DNA of 64,000 bases from Thermocoleostomius sinensis A174 (GCF_026802175.1 NZ_CP113797.1:5619026-5683025), one strand, 5' to 3'. Numbered from the stretch's first letter, positions 10,665 to 20,696 are shown. Numbers and translations: made by a program. Notes: generated by a model from the letters alone, not told the origin.

Positions 10665-11021
10665 TTACCGCAACGCCCACAGTCGATATTGCTGTTGCTC
10701 GAACGTTTTTTCTGCGTTCGTGTGGGTGTAGTAGCGAGTTTCAATCCACTCCCGCATTTCGTCTTCTGAGCCACGAGTGACAAATTCGCCAGAAACCGGA
10801 TCATAGGCTTGCCAATACAGTTGCCCACCTGCTCCAGTTCTCTGCCAAACCCGGAGTTCTGTTTTGCCACTGAGAGATTGCATAAAGCGCTGCCAAAGCT
10901 GGCTGAACCAGTTGGGGTGGGTCGTTTTTCCTTGAGCTTGGCCGCTTCCTTGAGCGCGATCTGCTAGTTGAAGACGCAAATCCCACCCGTGGCGCTCCAG
11001 ATAGTGCTTAGAGGTTTTCAT
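10665..11021 (-). CDS. Hypothetical protein (118 aa)
   Basis: I do not recognise a named family. The protein is soluble and basic in its first half, aromatic-rich (many Trp and Tyr), and ends with a motif-like stretch WQAYDPVSGEFVTRGSEDEM then REWIETRYY. The ATG at 11021 is chosen because GGAGG lies nine bases upstream; an ATG three codons earlier overlaps that site. It is monocistronic, divergent from the LysR gene. The composition suggests a conserved cyanobacterial protein rather than a chance frame, but no function can be given. Confidence 0.7.
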   Translation of the reverse strand: MKTSKHYLERHGWDLRLQLADRAQGSGQAQGKTTHPNWFSQLWQRFMQSLSGKTELRVWQRTGAGGQLYWQAYDPVSGEFVTRGSEDEMREWIETRYYTHTNAEKTFEQQQYRLWALR

Positions 11022-11262
11022 GGATAGCATCCTCCAAATTTGTTACTCTTCTAACGTATCGTTTTGTAAAATCAGTAACAAATCATTACATCGATGGATG
11101 GTATGTACGGAATTCATACCTTGATGATTGACGTTTCATACGATCGGGCGACTGTAGGATACACCGATCTTTGGCAGCATGTTGACATGGCTTCGTGTGC
11201 CCATCTCTGCTGATTCACGATCGTCTCAACTTTTGACCTGAACTTTACCAAGCCATCGTGCC

Positions 11263-12189
11263 ATGAATTTATCTCAGCTTCGGGCCGTTGTGGCGGTTGC
11301 CGATCGACAAAACTTTAGTGAAGCTGCCTTAGCTTTGGGCGTGAATCAATCCACTGTCAGCCACGCGATCGCCGCGTTGGAAGAAGAATTGGGTGTACCG
11401 TTGTTTGTGCGGGGACGACGAGGAGCCATCCCTACCCCAGCCGGAGAGCAAATTGCTGAGTATGCGCGTCAAGCCCTTCAGCTTTTGGACTTGATTGAGC
11501 GGGAAGCTAATCTACACAAAAGTTCGCGGGGTGGAAAAATTCGAGTTGCTGCCTTTCGTAGTGTGGCTACCCATGTGCTGCCGACGGTGATGGCTCAGTT
11601 TCGCCAACGGTTTCCTGGTGTCACCGTAACGATCGTGGATTGTCCAGATGAAGTGCGGGCTGAACAACTGCTGCGCGATGGGCGGGCAGATTTGGGTTTC
11701 ACCTATTTACCCACAGAGGCAGACTTTGAAGCGTGGGAAATTCTCCGAGATGAATATGTCGTGCTATTGCCCCCATCGATGGCGCTTAAGTCCGATCGGC
11801 TCACTTGGGCAGAACTAGCTGCCCTGCCGCTGATCTTGCCGCCAGCGGAACAAACTTGCGACGTAGGATTACACCAACACCTGACTGCTCATGCCGGTCG
11901 CCTCAATATTGTTTACAAAATTAACCAGGACTCCACGATCGTCGGGATGGTGATGCAGGGCTTGGGCGTGGGAATTTTACCGCGTTTGGCTGCGGAACCC
12001 TTACCCGAAGGCATTCAAGTGCAGAGCTTACCTGTGCCCTATGAGCGGGTAATTGGAGTAATCTTGTTATCGACTGCCCTGCATGTGCCTGCCGTCTTTG
12101 CGTTTTTAGACATGCTCAAGCAGGTTTACCAACTGCCTACAACATCATTCCCCCACTCAGCAAATTCGACTACTTTGCGATCGGTTTAA
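11263..12189 (+). CDS. LysR-family transcriptional regulator
   Basis: 308 aa, the usual length. A winged helix-turn-helix occupies residues 1-60 (FSEAALALGVNQSTVSHAIAA, then LGVPLFVR), followed by a periplasmic-binding-protein-like effector domain (about 90-295). The effector is unknown. LysR proteins usually control a neighbouring or divergent gene; here the divergent 118-aa gene lies 240 bp away and the AraC-type regulator follows 82 bp downstream, which may make it the target. The ATG at 11263 gives the canonical MNLSQLRAVVAVAD start. Confidence 0.95.
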   Translation: MNLSQLRAVVAVADRQNFSEAALALGVNQSTVSHAIAALEEELGVPLFVRGRRGAIPTPAGEQIAEYARQALQLLDLIEREANLHKSSRGGKIRVAAFRSVATHVLPTVMAQFRQRFPGVTVTIVDCPDEVRAEQLLRDGRADLGFTYLPTEADFEAWEILRDEYVVLLPPSMALKSDRLTWAELAALPLILPPAEQTCDVGLHQHLTAHAGRLNIVYKINQDSTIVGMVMQGLGVGILPRLAAEPLPEGIQVQSLPVPYERVIGVILLSTALHVPAVFAFLDMLKQVYQLPTTSFPHSANSTTLRSV

Positions 12190-12271
12190 GCGGGATTGTG
12201 GTGCGGCGCTATGAAGACGCAGAAGTGCTGATGAGAATATTGATTCACTGTTTGACAGATGGAGTCACAAA

Positions 12272-13240
12272 ATGAGTTGCATTGAGGCAAGCGACGATGG
12301 ATTTAGACCTAGGCAACACTTGTCTGCCACCCTCTTAGACTATCGCCAAGAGAATGCTTCGGATCAGATTGTTCCCAAACCTGCTGTTCTACAAAGTTCG
12401 GGATGGACTGGACTGCATTTTGAACTGCATCAGCAACCTGCTTTTGCCACCGATACTCATCAGCATACAATGCATGTGCTGGCTGGCGGGTTGATTGGTT
12501 CATCTAACCGAAATGCCCCCGGTACTCGATCGCTCGATGGCAAACGATCGCGAGAAAGACGGGACGCCAACGATATTGCGATTATTCCAGCAGGAATCTC
12601 CCATTCTTGTAGCTGGGATGTTTCGGCCCAATTTATGGTGCTGGCTATTGAGCCAATTCTGCTGCAACACATGGGGCAGGACTGGGTGAACCCTGATCAG
12701 ATTGAACTGCGACCGCAGTTTATGAGCGAGTCGGATGCGTTCATTCAAGGTATCTTTGCTACCCTCAAAGCAGAAGCAGAGATCGGGGGAATGGGCAGTT
12801 TCTTGTTAATTGACAGTCTCAAAACGTCCTTAGCGATTCATCTACTCCGGCATTATTGTGCCACGCGCCCCAAACTCTTCCAGAGTTCTAACGGCTTATC
12901 TCAAGCCGCGTTAACGCGGGTGAAAGACTACATCAATGAGCATTTGCATCAGGTGTTGAACCTGAGTAAGATCGCCGCGATCGCCCAACTTAGCCCCTAT
13001 CACTTTCTACGCTTGTTTAAGCAACGCATGGGAATCACGCCGCATCAATACATTTTGCAATGCCGGCTAAATCGAGCCAAATATCTGCTGCAACATAGTG
13101 AGTTAAGCATTGTCGAAATTGCTGCTCAGACAGGATTTTGTGATCAAAGCCATTTGACTCGATCGTGCAAACGCATCATGGGTATGACGCCTAAGCAACT
13201 CATGCAATGGCGATCTGGTTCTCGCAACAGGGTGGAATGA
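12272..13240 (+). CDS. AraC-family transcriptional regulator
   Basis: 322 aa. The C-terminal about 100 residues hold two helix-turn-helix motifs of the AraC/XylS type (LNLSKIAAIAQLSPYHFLRL and SIVEIAAQTGFCDQSHLTR). The N-terminal part has a cupin-like sensor layout (HQHTMHVLAGG, DIAIIPAGISHSC) with possible His metal or ligand contacts. GGAG lies seven bases before the ATG at 12272. It follows a LysR regulator and precedes a MAPEG membrane protein, all on one strand, so a small regulatory/detoxification unit is possible but unproven. Confidence 0.93.
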   Translation: MSCIEASDDGFRPRQHLSATLLDYRQENASDQIVPKPAVLQSSGWTGLHFELHQQPAFATDTHQHTMHVLAGGLIGSSNRNAPGTRSLDGKRSRERRDANDIAIIPAGISHSCSWDVSAQFMVLAIEPILLQHMGQDWVNPDQIELRPQFMSESDAFIQGIFATLKAEAEIGGMGSFLLIDSLKTSLAIHLLRHYCATRPKLFQSSNGLSQAALTRVKDYINEHLHQVLNLSKIAAIAQLSPYHFLRLFKQRMGITPHQYILQCRLNRAKYLLQHSELSIVEIAAQTGFCDQSHLTRSCKRIMGMTPKQLMQWRSGSRNRVE

Positions 13241-13352
13241 TACTTCGCTACGCTGTAAGCGATCGCAAGAATATCCCAAACCTCCGCAACTTTCTTCTAG
13301 AGCCTGAAGGCACTCCTTTTTTACAGTAGGAGTGGAGTTCAGAGGAAAGAAA

Positions 13353-13811
13353 ATGCAACTTGAGCACAGTACAAATTTGGCAATTGGCCACAGCGTATCC
13401 ATCCTACCCATGACGGCTCCGCTGTGGGGACTGGTCATTTTTATGCTCTGGACGATCGCTGTTGTAGTTCTCTTACTAATAGTAAGAATTCGGCATTTAG
13501 CGGCAGGAGGTAGCCCCAAAGACTTCGGAGTCATGGATAATGACAATTTAATGTGGCGGTTATTTCGTGTTCAGTCAAACTTGATCGAAAATTTACCATT
13601 ATATCTAGGTGTTGTTCTTCTTCTAATACTTCGAGGAGTAACTGGGGTGATAGTTGATGGGTTAATCAGCGTCTATATTATCTTCCGGCTATTACACTCG
13701 ATTGTTCATATTATAGGTGCCGATCCAAGGTTGCGAATAGCTAGCCTAGCGATTCAATTTAGTTGTCTCATTGCATTAATCGAACTTGCAATCTTTTATC
13801 GATCCCATTGA
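13353..13811 (+). CDS. MAPEG-family membrane protein
   Basis: 152 aa with four predicted membrane helices. The signature stretch RVQSNLIENLPLYLGVV matches the MAPEG family (membrane-associated proteins in eicosanoid and glutathione metabolism), which includes microsomal glutathione transferase-like enzymes. In bacteria the substrate is generally unknown; a role in detoxifying lipophilic electrophiles is an inference from the family. The ATG at 13353 follows AGAGGAAAG; an in-frame GTG at 13332 is less likely. It lies 112 bp after the AraC-type regulator. Confidence 0.85.
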   Translation: MQLEHSTNLAIGHSVSILPMTAPLWGLVIFMLWTIAVVVLLLIVRIRHLAAGGSPKDFGVMDNDNLMWRLFRVQSNLIENLPLYLGVVLLLILRGVTGVIVDGLISVYIIFRLLHSIVHIIGADPRLRIASLAIQFSCLIALIELAIFYRSH

Positions 13812-13887
13812 CTGTAAAAGCACAGTATGCCCCCATCAAATCTTAGGGATATGCCGATTTCTGACCCATAACACACAGTTGAATAGG

Positions 13888-14778
13888 TTATTCAGCATAC
13901 TCCTTCTGAATGTCACGTAAAGCTTGCTGAAGATCGGGACTGTGCAACCAGCCTACAAATCCTGCATAAAGGCACTGTTCGTCAGCCGCTGCTACAAAAA
14001 TATGATCGATACCTGCCCAGTTTTTCCAAACGCGAATCGTACTGCCGTCAGGTAAGGTAATCATTGGTTTTGCTTGCTGAAAACCGCGCCAATGACCATC
14101 GGTGATACCTGGAATTGCTCGAATGCGTTGAATGATATCGTGTAAACGTAGAGAAGTACAGATGTTAAAATCTTCCCAAAAATCGCGAATGGTGGAAACC
14201 ACTAGTGGATGATTGCGTAATGCTGGGTGCGACAAATCAGTGAGGCAGATAAATCGGGCGTGGGAAAATTGGGTACAGGCGATCGGAACTGTGCCATCAC
14301 TACCTTGATCATAGTCACCGGCAATTACTAGGGTTGGGATGGCAGCCGCGATTACTTCAGCGATAGATTTGCGATCTTTCCCCAGATCTCTGGCAATACC
14401 AATCCCTAAGTTAAATGGATCAATCATCCGTCCCAAATCGGCTCCACCAACAGGTGAAGCGATTAGTACCAGCGAATGTACCTTGGGCCACCATTCGGGA
14501 TGTCGATGCAACACCTCCAACCAAATTAGCCCTCCCATCGAGTGACCAATGATTTTGAAGGGGACCTCTGGATATTGCGCTAGATTGTCTTGAGCGATCG
14601 TTTCAACTGTTTGAATAAAGGGCGCGATTCGAATCCAGGTTTGGATGTAGCCCAGATTTGGAGCAATAATCCGAGTCGAAGCGTCCACCAACTGATGCGC
14701 TAAGGCAATCATGGCGCGATTGTCATCAGCCCAGCCGTGCTGTACAAACAACAGGAAGTCGGGTGTAATGGAAGCCAC
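13888..14778 (-). CDS. Alpha/beta hydrolase
   Basis: 296 aa. The nucleophile elbow GHSMGG (about residue 80) and the N-terminal FVQHGWADD oxyanion-hole-like segment mark the alpha/beta-hydrolase fold. A plausible acid is Asp in VIAGDYDQGSDG and a plausible catalytic His is in DLSHPALRNHP. The last about 80 residues form an extra domain of unknown role. Substrate cannot be predicted; lipase, esterase and thioesterase are all possible. The gene is isolated and convergent with the MAPEG gene. Confidence 0.85.
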   Translation of the reverse strand: MASITPDFLLFVQHGWADDNRAMIALAHQLVDASTRIIAPNLGYIQTWIRIAPFIQTVETIAQDNLAQYPEVPFKIIGHSMGGLIWLEVLHRHPEWWPKVHSLVLIASPVGGADLGRMIDPFNLGIGIARDLGKDRKSIAEVIAAAIPTLVIAGDYDQGSDGTVPIACTQFSHARFICLTDLSHPALRNHPLVVSTIRDFWEDFNICTSLRLHDIIQRIRAIPGITDGHWRGFQQAKPMITLPDGSTIRVWKNWAGIDHIFVAAADEQCLYAGFVGWLHSPDLQQALRDIQKEYAE

Positions 14779-14840
14779 GCGGCAACCCTCAAAACCACAT
14801 CACTCAAACTTACATCTTCAGGCTAGCCGTAAGCTCTCGC

Positions 14841-14887
14841 AGTAAAAAAGAGGGAATTGTCCAAGGCATGAACCATGATCCCTCTTT
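14841..14887 (-). terminator. Intrinsic terminator of the 75-aa gene (minus strand)
   Basis: AAAGAGGGA and TCCCTCTTT form a perfect 9-bp stem; read on the minus strand, a T-run (TTTTTTACT) follows. It lies just after the stop of the gene at 14922-15149. Confidence 0.75.
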
Positions 14888-14921
14888 CAAACCCAACAAA
14901 AAAGGAAAGCAACCCGTAGCT

Positions 14922-15149
14922 TTACTTTCCTCTAATGAAATGATTTTCTATCGTAGCCTGAGGCATCAAATCGATTGGGCAGTTCTCAAACCCGCCTTCT
15001 ACTTCTAAGGCAACACAACCTTTGTGCTCAAACTCATAGTCTTGCGATCGCCGGATTGCTTGCTGCCTTGGGTTCCATCCTCCTTCAACGCTGTTTATAC
15101 CCACTAGATGCATAGAGTCGTCATACTGACAGGAGGTCCACTTCTTCAT
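14922..15149 (-). CDS. Small hypothetical protein (75 aa)
   Basis: Unrecognised. The ATG at 15149 has AGGAGA eight bases upstream, and the gene ends close to a good terminator, so it is probably expressed. The product is soluble, with three Cys (CQYDD, GCVALEVEG, NCPIDL) and acidic patches. No motif allows a function to be proposed. Confidence 0.6.
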   Translation of the reverse strand: MKKWTSCQYDDSMHLVGINSVEGGWNPRQQAIRRSQDYEFEHKGCVALEVEGGFENCPIDLMPQATIENHFIRGK

Positions 15150-15376
15150 AGGACACATCTCCTAAAAGAGCGAAAGAATATTCTTTAGTATATAAGATTA
15201 CCTTAACAAACACATAAGCGAATTTAAACAATCGTTAAGCTGAGACATGCAGCAATTAGTCTGTTCAGCAAGCTGATTCGCTAGTTTCATACTGATACGT
15301 CATAAACCAATTACCCTATTTCAATGCTAAAAAGTCAACAGCGGGTAGTGCTGCTGACTAGTTGCATTGAAACAAG

Positions 15377-15727
15377 TTAGGATTTGAGCGGATCATGTCC
15401 CCAATTCATCAGTGAGTAGCGCCAGCGCGTGGCTTGAATGTCGCCAGCCGGACGCTGGGCTGAATGACGATGAATGTAGGCAATTACTTTTTTCATGTGC
15501 GATATATCATCTTCGCTGTAATCAGCCTGCTTTGTGTGCAATAGCTCGACAATGCGACGACCAGACTGATGCCCTATCGATTCACTGTCACCGTCTTTTT
15601 GTCCTACTTGCTGTGATTCTTCGGTCTTTAGCCATGACTCCAATTCTTTAGGCGTCATATTCACCACATCTTTGAATTCTTTGATGGTGGCGCGATCGCT
15701 CTCGGTGATGCTTTCTGTCTTTGCCAT
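15377..15727 (-). CDS. DUF3140 family protein
   Basis: 116 aa, highly charged. The N-terminal VVNMTPKELESWLKTEES and the histidine-rich middle segment (VIAYIHRHSAQRP) are typical of DUF3140, a family of small stress-associated proteins without known biochemical function. It lies 13 bp downstream of the DUF2945 gene on the same strand, a pairing often found in bacteria, so both are probably one operon. Confidence 0.85.
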   Translation of the reverse strand: MAKTESITESDRATIKEFKDVVNMTPKELESWLKTEESQQVGQKDGDSESIGHQSGRRIVELLHTKQADYSEDDISHMKKVIAYIHRHSAQRPAGDIQATRWRYSLMNWGHDPLKS

Positions 15728-15740
15728 ACAGGCTCCTAAA

Positions 15741-15953
15741 TCAATCTACCTTGTCTAAAGATTCTGGCTTATGAGCAGCCTGCTTGCCGCTTTTATCGCT
15801 TTTGACTAGATATTCTGGATTATCTTTGGATGCCGCTACATGATGTCCTTTGATGTCTATTGGTTCGGTCAATTTCTTTTCAACGGTTCCTTCCGTTTTG
15901 CCGTGTGATGTTTTCCACTCCACATGATCTCCCTTTTTGAATTGCTTTGCCAT
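15741..15953 (-). CDS. DUF2945 (HVA1/TUDOR-like) protein
   Basis: 70 aa. The start MAKQFKKGDHVEWKTSHGKT and the core GTVEKKLTEPIDIKGHHVAA match the small SH3/Tudor-like family first named hypervirulence-associated protein. The biochemical role is unknown. The ATG at 15953 is preferred over an upstream frame start at 15989 because it yields the canonical N-terminus. It heads a two-gene unit with DUF3140. Confidence 0.9.
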   Translation of the reverse strand: MAKQFKKGDHVEWKTSHGKTEGTVEKKLTEPIDIKGHHVAASKDNPEYLVKSDKSGKQAAHKPESLDKVD

Positions 15954-16248
15954 AAAACATGTCCTATCGCTGTAATCGGTTTGCGCCAAGGTTGATATAT
16001 GATTAAATTCTGTTAACTAATTTAATAAGAACTGCTAAGAAAATAATCTGACTCAAGATTGAAATATTGGGACTGAAAACAGGGTTGCACTCAATCGTCG
16101 CTAGATGTAATGGCTCAGGAAAGGCATGAAACAGCCTAAAAATTGCTATACCTGAGAAGTAGATGGATATAAAGGCGAAGCAACTCTCTTGCGGCAACAT
16201 CATCAAACATCCCGAACTGTTCTAGCACCTCCTTCTTTGTTCACTTCT

Positions 16249-16848
16249 ATGCCAACTCAAACCCGTCAACGGGCTACTTCAAACAAGTCCAGACGGGTCT
16301 GGCTAATACGTTGGCTTTGGCCGGTACTGGCCTTAGGCATTACCGGTTGCGAACCGTTGTCCCAGTGGGTAGAACAGCTTCCCGATTTGCCTGATTTACC
16401 AACGGCTGAATCGCCCCAAGTTCCTGCTCCTGTTCAATCGCCAGAAACAGCCGAAATTGAAGCCCAAATTCGGCAACGCATTAATGAGATTCGGCTAGAG
16501 CAAGGGCTAACAGATTTGCAGCAAAACGATCGCTTAGCCGAGGTTGCCCGCCGCTATAGCCAACGCATGGCTGAACAAGCGTTTTTTAGCCACACTAGCC
16601 CCGATGGTGACACCCCAGCCCAACGAGTGCAATCGGCTGGAATTCGCTACTGGATGGTGGGCGAAAATCTGTTTAGAAGCAGCAATATTCCTCGACCCGT
16701 TGATGCTGCTGTGGAAGGCTGGATGGAAAGCCCCGGACATCGAGAGAACATTCTACGAGCAGAATATCGCGAAACTGGGATTGGTGTTTGGCGTCATGGC
16801 AGTGACTATTACATCACCCAACTATTTCTGCGATCGTTCAGTTTTTAA
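16249..16848 (+). CDS. CAP/SCP-domain lipoprotein
   Basis: 199 aa. A basic N-terminus, hydrophobic segment and lipobox-like LGITGC suggest a lipid-anchored exported protein; a proline-rich linker follows. The C-terminal 120 residues are a CAP (SCP/PR-1) domain: INEIRLEQGLTDLQQND, SHTSPDGDTPAQRV, GENLFRS and SPGHRENIL are all seen, including the two characteristic His residues. Bacterial CAP proteins are of uncertain function. The ATG at 16249 is chosen because the 20 residues upstream (from 16189) would hide the signal sequence. Confidence 0.88.
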   Translation: MPTQTRQRATSNKSRRVWLIRWLWPVLALGITGCEPLSQWVEQLPDLPDLPTAESPQVPAPVQSPETAEIEAQIRQRINEIRLEQGLTDLQQNDRLAEVARRYSQRMAEQAFFSHTSPDGDTPAQRVQSAGIRYWMVGENLFRSSNIPRPVDAAVEGWMESPGHRENILRAEYRETGIGVWRHGSDYYITQLFLRSFSF

Positions 16849-16891
16849 GCGCCTAGTTACTAGGGTGCAGTTAAGCGCTGATGGAAGAACG

Positions 16892-17317
16892 TTATCTACC
16901 GGGTTCAGGTTGCTGCGAATGATCAAGCAATGCCCGAATCGCAACCATTAATTCTTGAATATCCAGCGGTTTTGACAAATAAGTTTCAAACCCCGCTGCC
17001 AGGATTTGCGATCTTTCTTCTTCACCAGTAAACGCAGTCAATGCAATGCTGGGAAGTTGCCAACCTTCTGTTGCGGTCAGTTGCTTTACTCGACGAATCA
17101 GAGAGTAACCATCTTCTCCAGGCATATTGACATCACTAATTAGCAGTGCCGGACGGATCTGGGAAAGTTGCTGAAATGCCTCAGACGCCGATCGTGCCTG
17201 AATGACTTCAGCTTGACATTGTTCTAGGATGAACGTCATCAATTCCAACGAGTCTTCATTATCGTCAACGACAAGGACTTGTAATCCCTCCAGATCTGGA
17301 AAATCGTCCATGGACAT
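16892..17317 (-). CDS. Single-domain response regulator (receiver only)
   Basis: 141 aa, CheY-like. The acidic pair (VVDDNED), phospho-acceptor Asp (LLISDVNMPGEDG), Thr/Ser switch (ALTAFTG) and Lys (LSKPLD) are all present. There is no output domain and no histidine kinase next to it, so it is an orphan receiver that probably acts by protein contact. It is convergent with the CAP lipoprotein gene (44 bp between stops). Confidence 0.93.
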   Translation of the reverse strand: MSMDDFPDLEGLQVLVVDDNEDSLELMTFILEQCQAEVIQARSASEAFQQLSQIRPALLISDVNMPGEDGYSLIRRVKQLTATEGWQLPSIALTAFTGEEERSQILAAGFETYLSKPLDIQELMVAIRALLDHSQQPEPGR

Positions 17318-18566
17318 AGTCGGTTCTTCTCTTGAAGCTGCAAGGTTTTCAACGGCGTTTCATTGTTCAATTCATTTACAGAGCAAAGCGCTTGATGGAC
17401 TGCCTGAGAGGATAGGTTGCGCAATCGTCGGCATGTCGAGGCTGGACTGGTACGGAACCTTAGCCATGGCGACAAACGCTGTGTTCACAGCATCAGCCAA
17501 CGGACAATCAATCCGCCGATGCACGGAGAGTGGTTCGAGAGCAACCTTGATCTTCGACCTTGATCTAATTCAGTACTTTGACCAAAGATTAACGTGAGGT
17601 TGTCTAGCAACCAGTAGTGAACCTAAACTCAACCTGGACTCAAATCAGTCAGACTTTAATCAGTCAGACTTTAAAAAGTTGAGCAATCACCAGCCAATCA
17701 ACACAACTGAATGCTTCAAGAGTAACCTTACTGTTGTCAGCTTCCAGGAATAAAACGAAATTGTTGGGTGGAATTTAGTCGTATTAGTTGTGTCAAGAAG
17801 TAAACAGCAGAATCCTAAATAGAGAAGCTTGAATTCAATTCAAACCATCACACGCAAGCAAAATTCTATATAACTAAAAAGCTATTAACGACTCAATGAT
17901 TTATCACTAGGCTGAAGCATAGAAATCCTTTTCTGGCACTGATCTCAGGACTCTTGTATCCTAGCATTTGCTGCTAAGAGTGTGTGCCAAATAAGAGACT
18001 CAAATTGATAGCATTTGTTCGATTGAGATTGCATAGGATTTAATTGAATGGCAGTTTATTAAGTGGCAGTTTAAAGTCCAGTTATGTGCTGATTAAAATT
18101 AAGACCTGCTTGACGGGAGTCACTTGAGCCAAATTGACAGTTGAGTGGTATCAAAGTAGGTAATAACCGATGGCTACTATTGAATGATTACTATTGATTG
18201 CTCAAACTCTGGGAGTAGGGGGCGATCGCTAAACCGATAGAACGATTGCAATCCCCCATCGATTTGCGAACTTCTCATCCCCATGCTTTGTCATGCGGCA
18301 TCGTATTCATCCCACTGCCGATGGCTCCTCCCATTGCCAAGGGAAGGTTGGGAGGGGTTGGCATCCTGTGTAACCGGATAGAGAATGGACATCAGCAATT
18401 TTTAGGTTTGGACTTAACATGTACTGACGATTTGCTGACTCTACCTTTCGATAGATAGTCAACCCCTACAGGGATCTCTATCATCTTGCTAAGATAGCCC
18501 CTAGATGTACGACGCTTTGTCTAATTTTTATCTGCTCACTATTAAATTGCGATAGGAACGAACACT
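17318..18566. other. 1.25-kb region without a supported gene
   Basis: No reading frame here has a credible start or protein-like composition. The region contains a perfect 15-bp tandem duplication (17643-17672) and an imperfect one (TTGAATGGCAGTTTA / TTAAGTGGCAGTTTA, 18044-18073). Part of it must be the promoter and leader of the debranching-enzyme gene. Confidence 0.6.
17643..17672. repeat. 15-bp perfect tandem duplication
   Basis: AATCAGTCAGACTTT occurs twice in direct succession in non-coding DNA. Confidence 0.9.
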
Positions 18567-20696
18567 ATGCATGTCGCCCTCTGGCCCGGTGATGTTTATC
18601 CTCTGGGTGCCTACTGGGACGGTAAGGGAACTAACTTTGCCTTGTTCTCGGAAAATGCGACAGGGGTTGAATTGTGTTTATTTGAAGAAGATGATGAAGA
18701 AACTCGCATTCCCCTGACAGAAGTCAGTAACTTTGTCTGGCATGGTTATCTGCCGGGAATTGGCCCAGGACAACGCTACGGGTTTCGAGTTCATGGACCT
18801 TACGAACCCGAGCAAGGACATCGGTTCAACCCCAATAAGCTGTTAATTGATCCCTATGCCAAGGCGATCGATGGCGATGTGGTAAGTGATCCAGCTATCT
18901 TTGGCTATGCTTGGGTGGAAAAAGATCCTGATTTAACATTTTCCGAGTTGGATAGCGCTCAGTTTGTGCCAAAGTCCGTGGTTGTGGACGAGTCATTCGA
19001 TTGGGAAACCGATGAACTCTTGCGCACACCGTGGCACGAAACTATCATTTATGAGCTACATGTCAAGGGATTTACGAAACTGAATCCCAATATTCCGAAA
19101 GAATTACGCGGCACTTATGCCGGATTGGCACATCCAGCGGCGATCGAACATCTACAGCGGCTAGGAATCACAGCAGTTGAACTGATGCCCGTCCATCATT
19201 TCTTGGCGCGTCCTGGCTACCTAGCAGAAAAGGGATTAAGCAATTATTGGGGCTACGATTCGCTGAATTATTTTGCTCCTTACTCTGGCTATAGCTCAAG
19301 TGGTTCGTTGGGACAACAGGTCAACGAGTTCAAGGAAATGGTCAAAGCCTTGCATCGGGCAGGTATTGAGGTCATCCTAGACGTTGTTTACAACCATACG
19401 GGAGAAGGTAATCATCTGGGGCCAACCTTGTCGATGAAGGGCATTGATAACGCCACCTACTATCGCCTAGTTGATGAGATGCCCCGCTACTATATGGACT
19501 TCACAGGTTGCGGCAATTCGTTAGGCGTGCGGCAACCGCAAGTTCTGAAGCTGATTATGGATAGCTTGCGCTACTGGGTGCTGGATATGCATGTCGATGG
19601 CTTTCGCTTCGATCTGGCTTCGGCTCTGGCGCGGGAGTTGTATGAAGTCAATTGTTTGGGTGCGTTTTTCAACATCATTCACCAAGATCCTGTCATTGCC
19701 GATGTGAAGCTGATTGCCGAACCGTGGGATGTGGGTGAAGGCGGCTATCAAGTGGGCAATTTTCCGGTGCTGTGGTCTGAGTGGAATGGGCGCTACCGCG
19801 ATACCGTCCGAGATTTTTGGCGCGGTGAAGAACAGACCTTGGGCGAGTTTGCATATCGGTTAACGGGTAGCCCTGACGTGTATTACCAAACGAATGGGCG
19901 CAGACCCAATGCCAGTATCAATTTTATTACCGCACATGATGGCTTCACTCTCAATGATTTGGTTAGCTATAACGAAAAGCATAATGAGGCGAATGGCGAA
20001 GATAATCGTGATGGAGAAAGCCATAACCGATCGTGGAACTGTGGAGTTGAAGGAGAGACAGATGAGCTAGATGTATTAGCGTTGCGCGAACGGCAACGAC
20101 GCAATTTTTTAACCACCTTGATGTTGTCACAGGGAATTCCCATGATCGTCAGTGGAGATGAACTGGGACGCACTCAGAAAGGCAATAATAACCCCTACTG
20201 CCAGGATAATGAACTCTCGTGGCTGGATTGGGATCTAAAGGATGCGAATCGAGATTTGCTCAACTTCACCCGTGAATTGATTTATTTTCGACGACAGCAT
20301 CCTGTGTTTCGACGACGCAAATGGTTTCAAGGACAAGCCATTCGTGGCACTGGTGTCACAGACATTGGCTGGTACAATCCGGATGGCGGCGAAATGACGG
20401 ATGAACAGTGGGAAATTGGCTATGCCAAGTCAATCGCCGTTTTTCTCAATGGCAATCGCATCCCCAGTCCCGGACCCCAAGGACAGCGCATCAGCGATGA
20501 TAGCTTTCTGATGTTTTTTAATGCCCATTACGAGACGATCGAATTTACCCTCCCAGTTGAGTTTCAGTCCTATGCTTGGAGTCTGGAAATTGACACGAAG
20601 GAACCTCGGTTTGTGACGGATCAACGGCTGTTTACAGGGACTCAAGCGGTTCCTGTGATCGGACGATCGATCGTAGTATTGCGACGATTGGAGTAA
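18567..20696 (+). CDS. glgX: Glycogen debranching enzyme (GlgX/TreX isoamylase type)
   Basis: 709 aa GH13 enzyme that hydrolyses alpha-1,6 branches of glycogen or limit dextrins. An N-terminal CBM48-like domain (GDVYPLGAYWDGKGTNFALF, residues 5-25) precedes the TIM-barrel. Catalytic features are visible: VDGFRFDLASAL (nucleophile Asp), LIAEPWDVGEGGY (acid/base Glu) and NFITAHDGFTLNDLVSYNEK (transition-state Asp). It lies 86 bp upstream of the trehalose-synthase-type gene treY, hence TreX is an equally good name: it may supply linear maltooligosaccharides to TreY. ATG at 18567 gives the normal family start. Confidence 0.93.
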   Translation: MHVALWPGDVYPLGAYWDGKGTNFALFSENATGVELCLFEEDDEETRIPLTEVSNFVWHGYLPGIGPGQRYGFRVHGPYEPEQGHRFNPNKLLIDPYAKAIDGDVVSDPAIFGYAWVEKDPDLTFSELDSAQFVPKSVVVDESFDWETDELLRTPWHETIIYELHVKGFTKLNPNIPKELRGTYAGLAHPAAIEHLQRLGITAVELMPVHHFLARPGYLAEKGLSNYWGYDSLNYFAPYSGYSSSGSLGQQVNEFKEMVKALHRAGIEVILDVVYNHTGEGNHLGPTLSMKGIDNATYYRLVDEMPRYYMDFTGCGNSLGVRQPQVLKLIMDSLRYWVLDMHVDGFRFDLASALARELYEVNCLGAFFNIIHQDPVIADVKLIAEPWDVGEGGYQVGNFPVLWSEWNGRYRDTVRDFWRGEEQTLGEFAYRLTGSPDVYYQTNGRRPNASINFITAHDGFTLNDLVSYNEKHNEANGEDNRDGESHNRSWNCGVEGETDELDVLALRERQRRNFLTTLMLSQGIPMIVSGDELGRTQKGNNNPYCQDNELSWLDWDLKDANRDLLNFTRELIYFRRQHPVFRRRKWFQGQAIRGTGVTDIGWYNPDGGEMTDEQWEIGYAKSIAVFLNGNRIPSPGPQGQRISDDSFLMFFNAHYETIEFTLPVEFQSYAWSLEIDTKEPRFVTDQRLFTGTQAVPVIGRSIVVLRRLE

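Noticed and set aside
16003-16206. Minus-strand gene of 67 aa between DUF2945 and the CAP lipoprotein
   Set aside because: No start support and composition like non-coding AT-rich DNA.
18246-18458. Small gene of 70 aa before the debranching enzyme
   Set aside because: No ribosome-binding site and no recognisable composition; overlaps a repeat-rich spacer.
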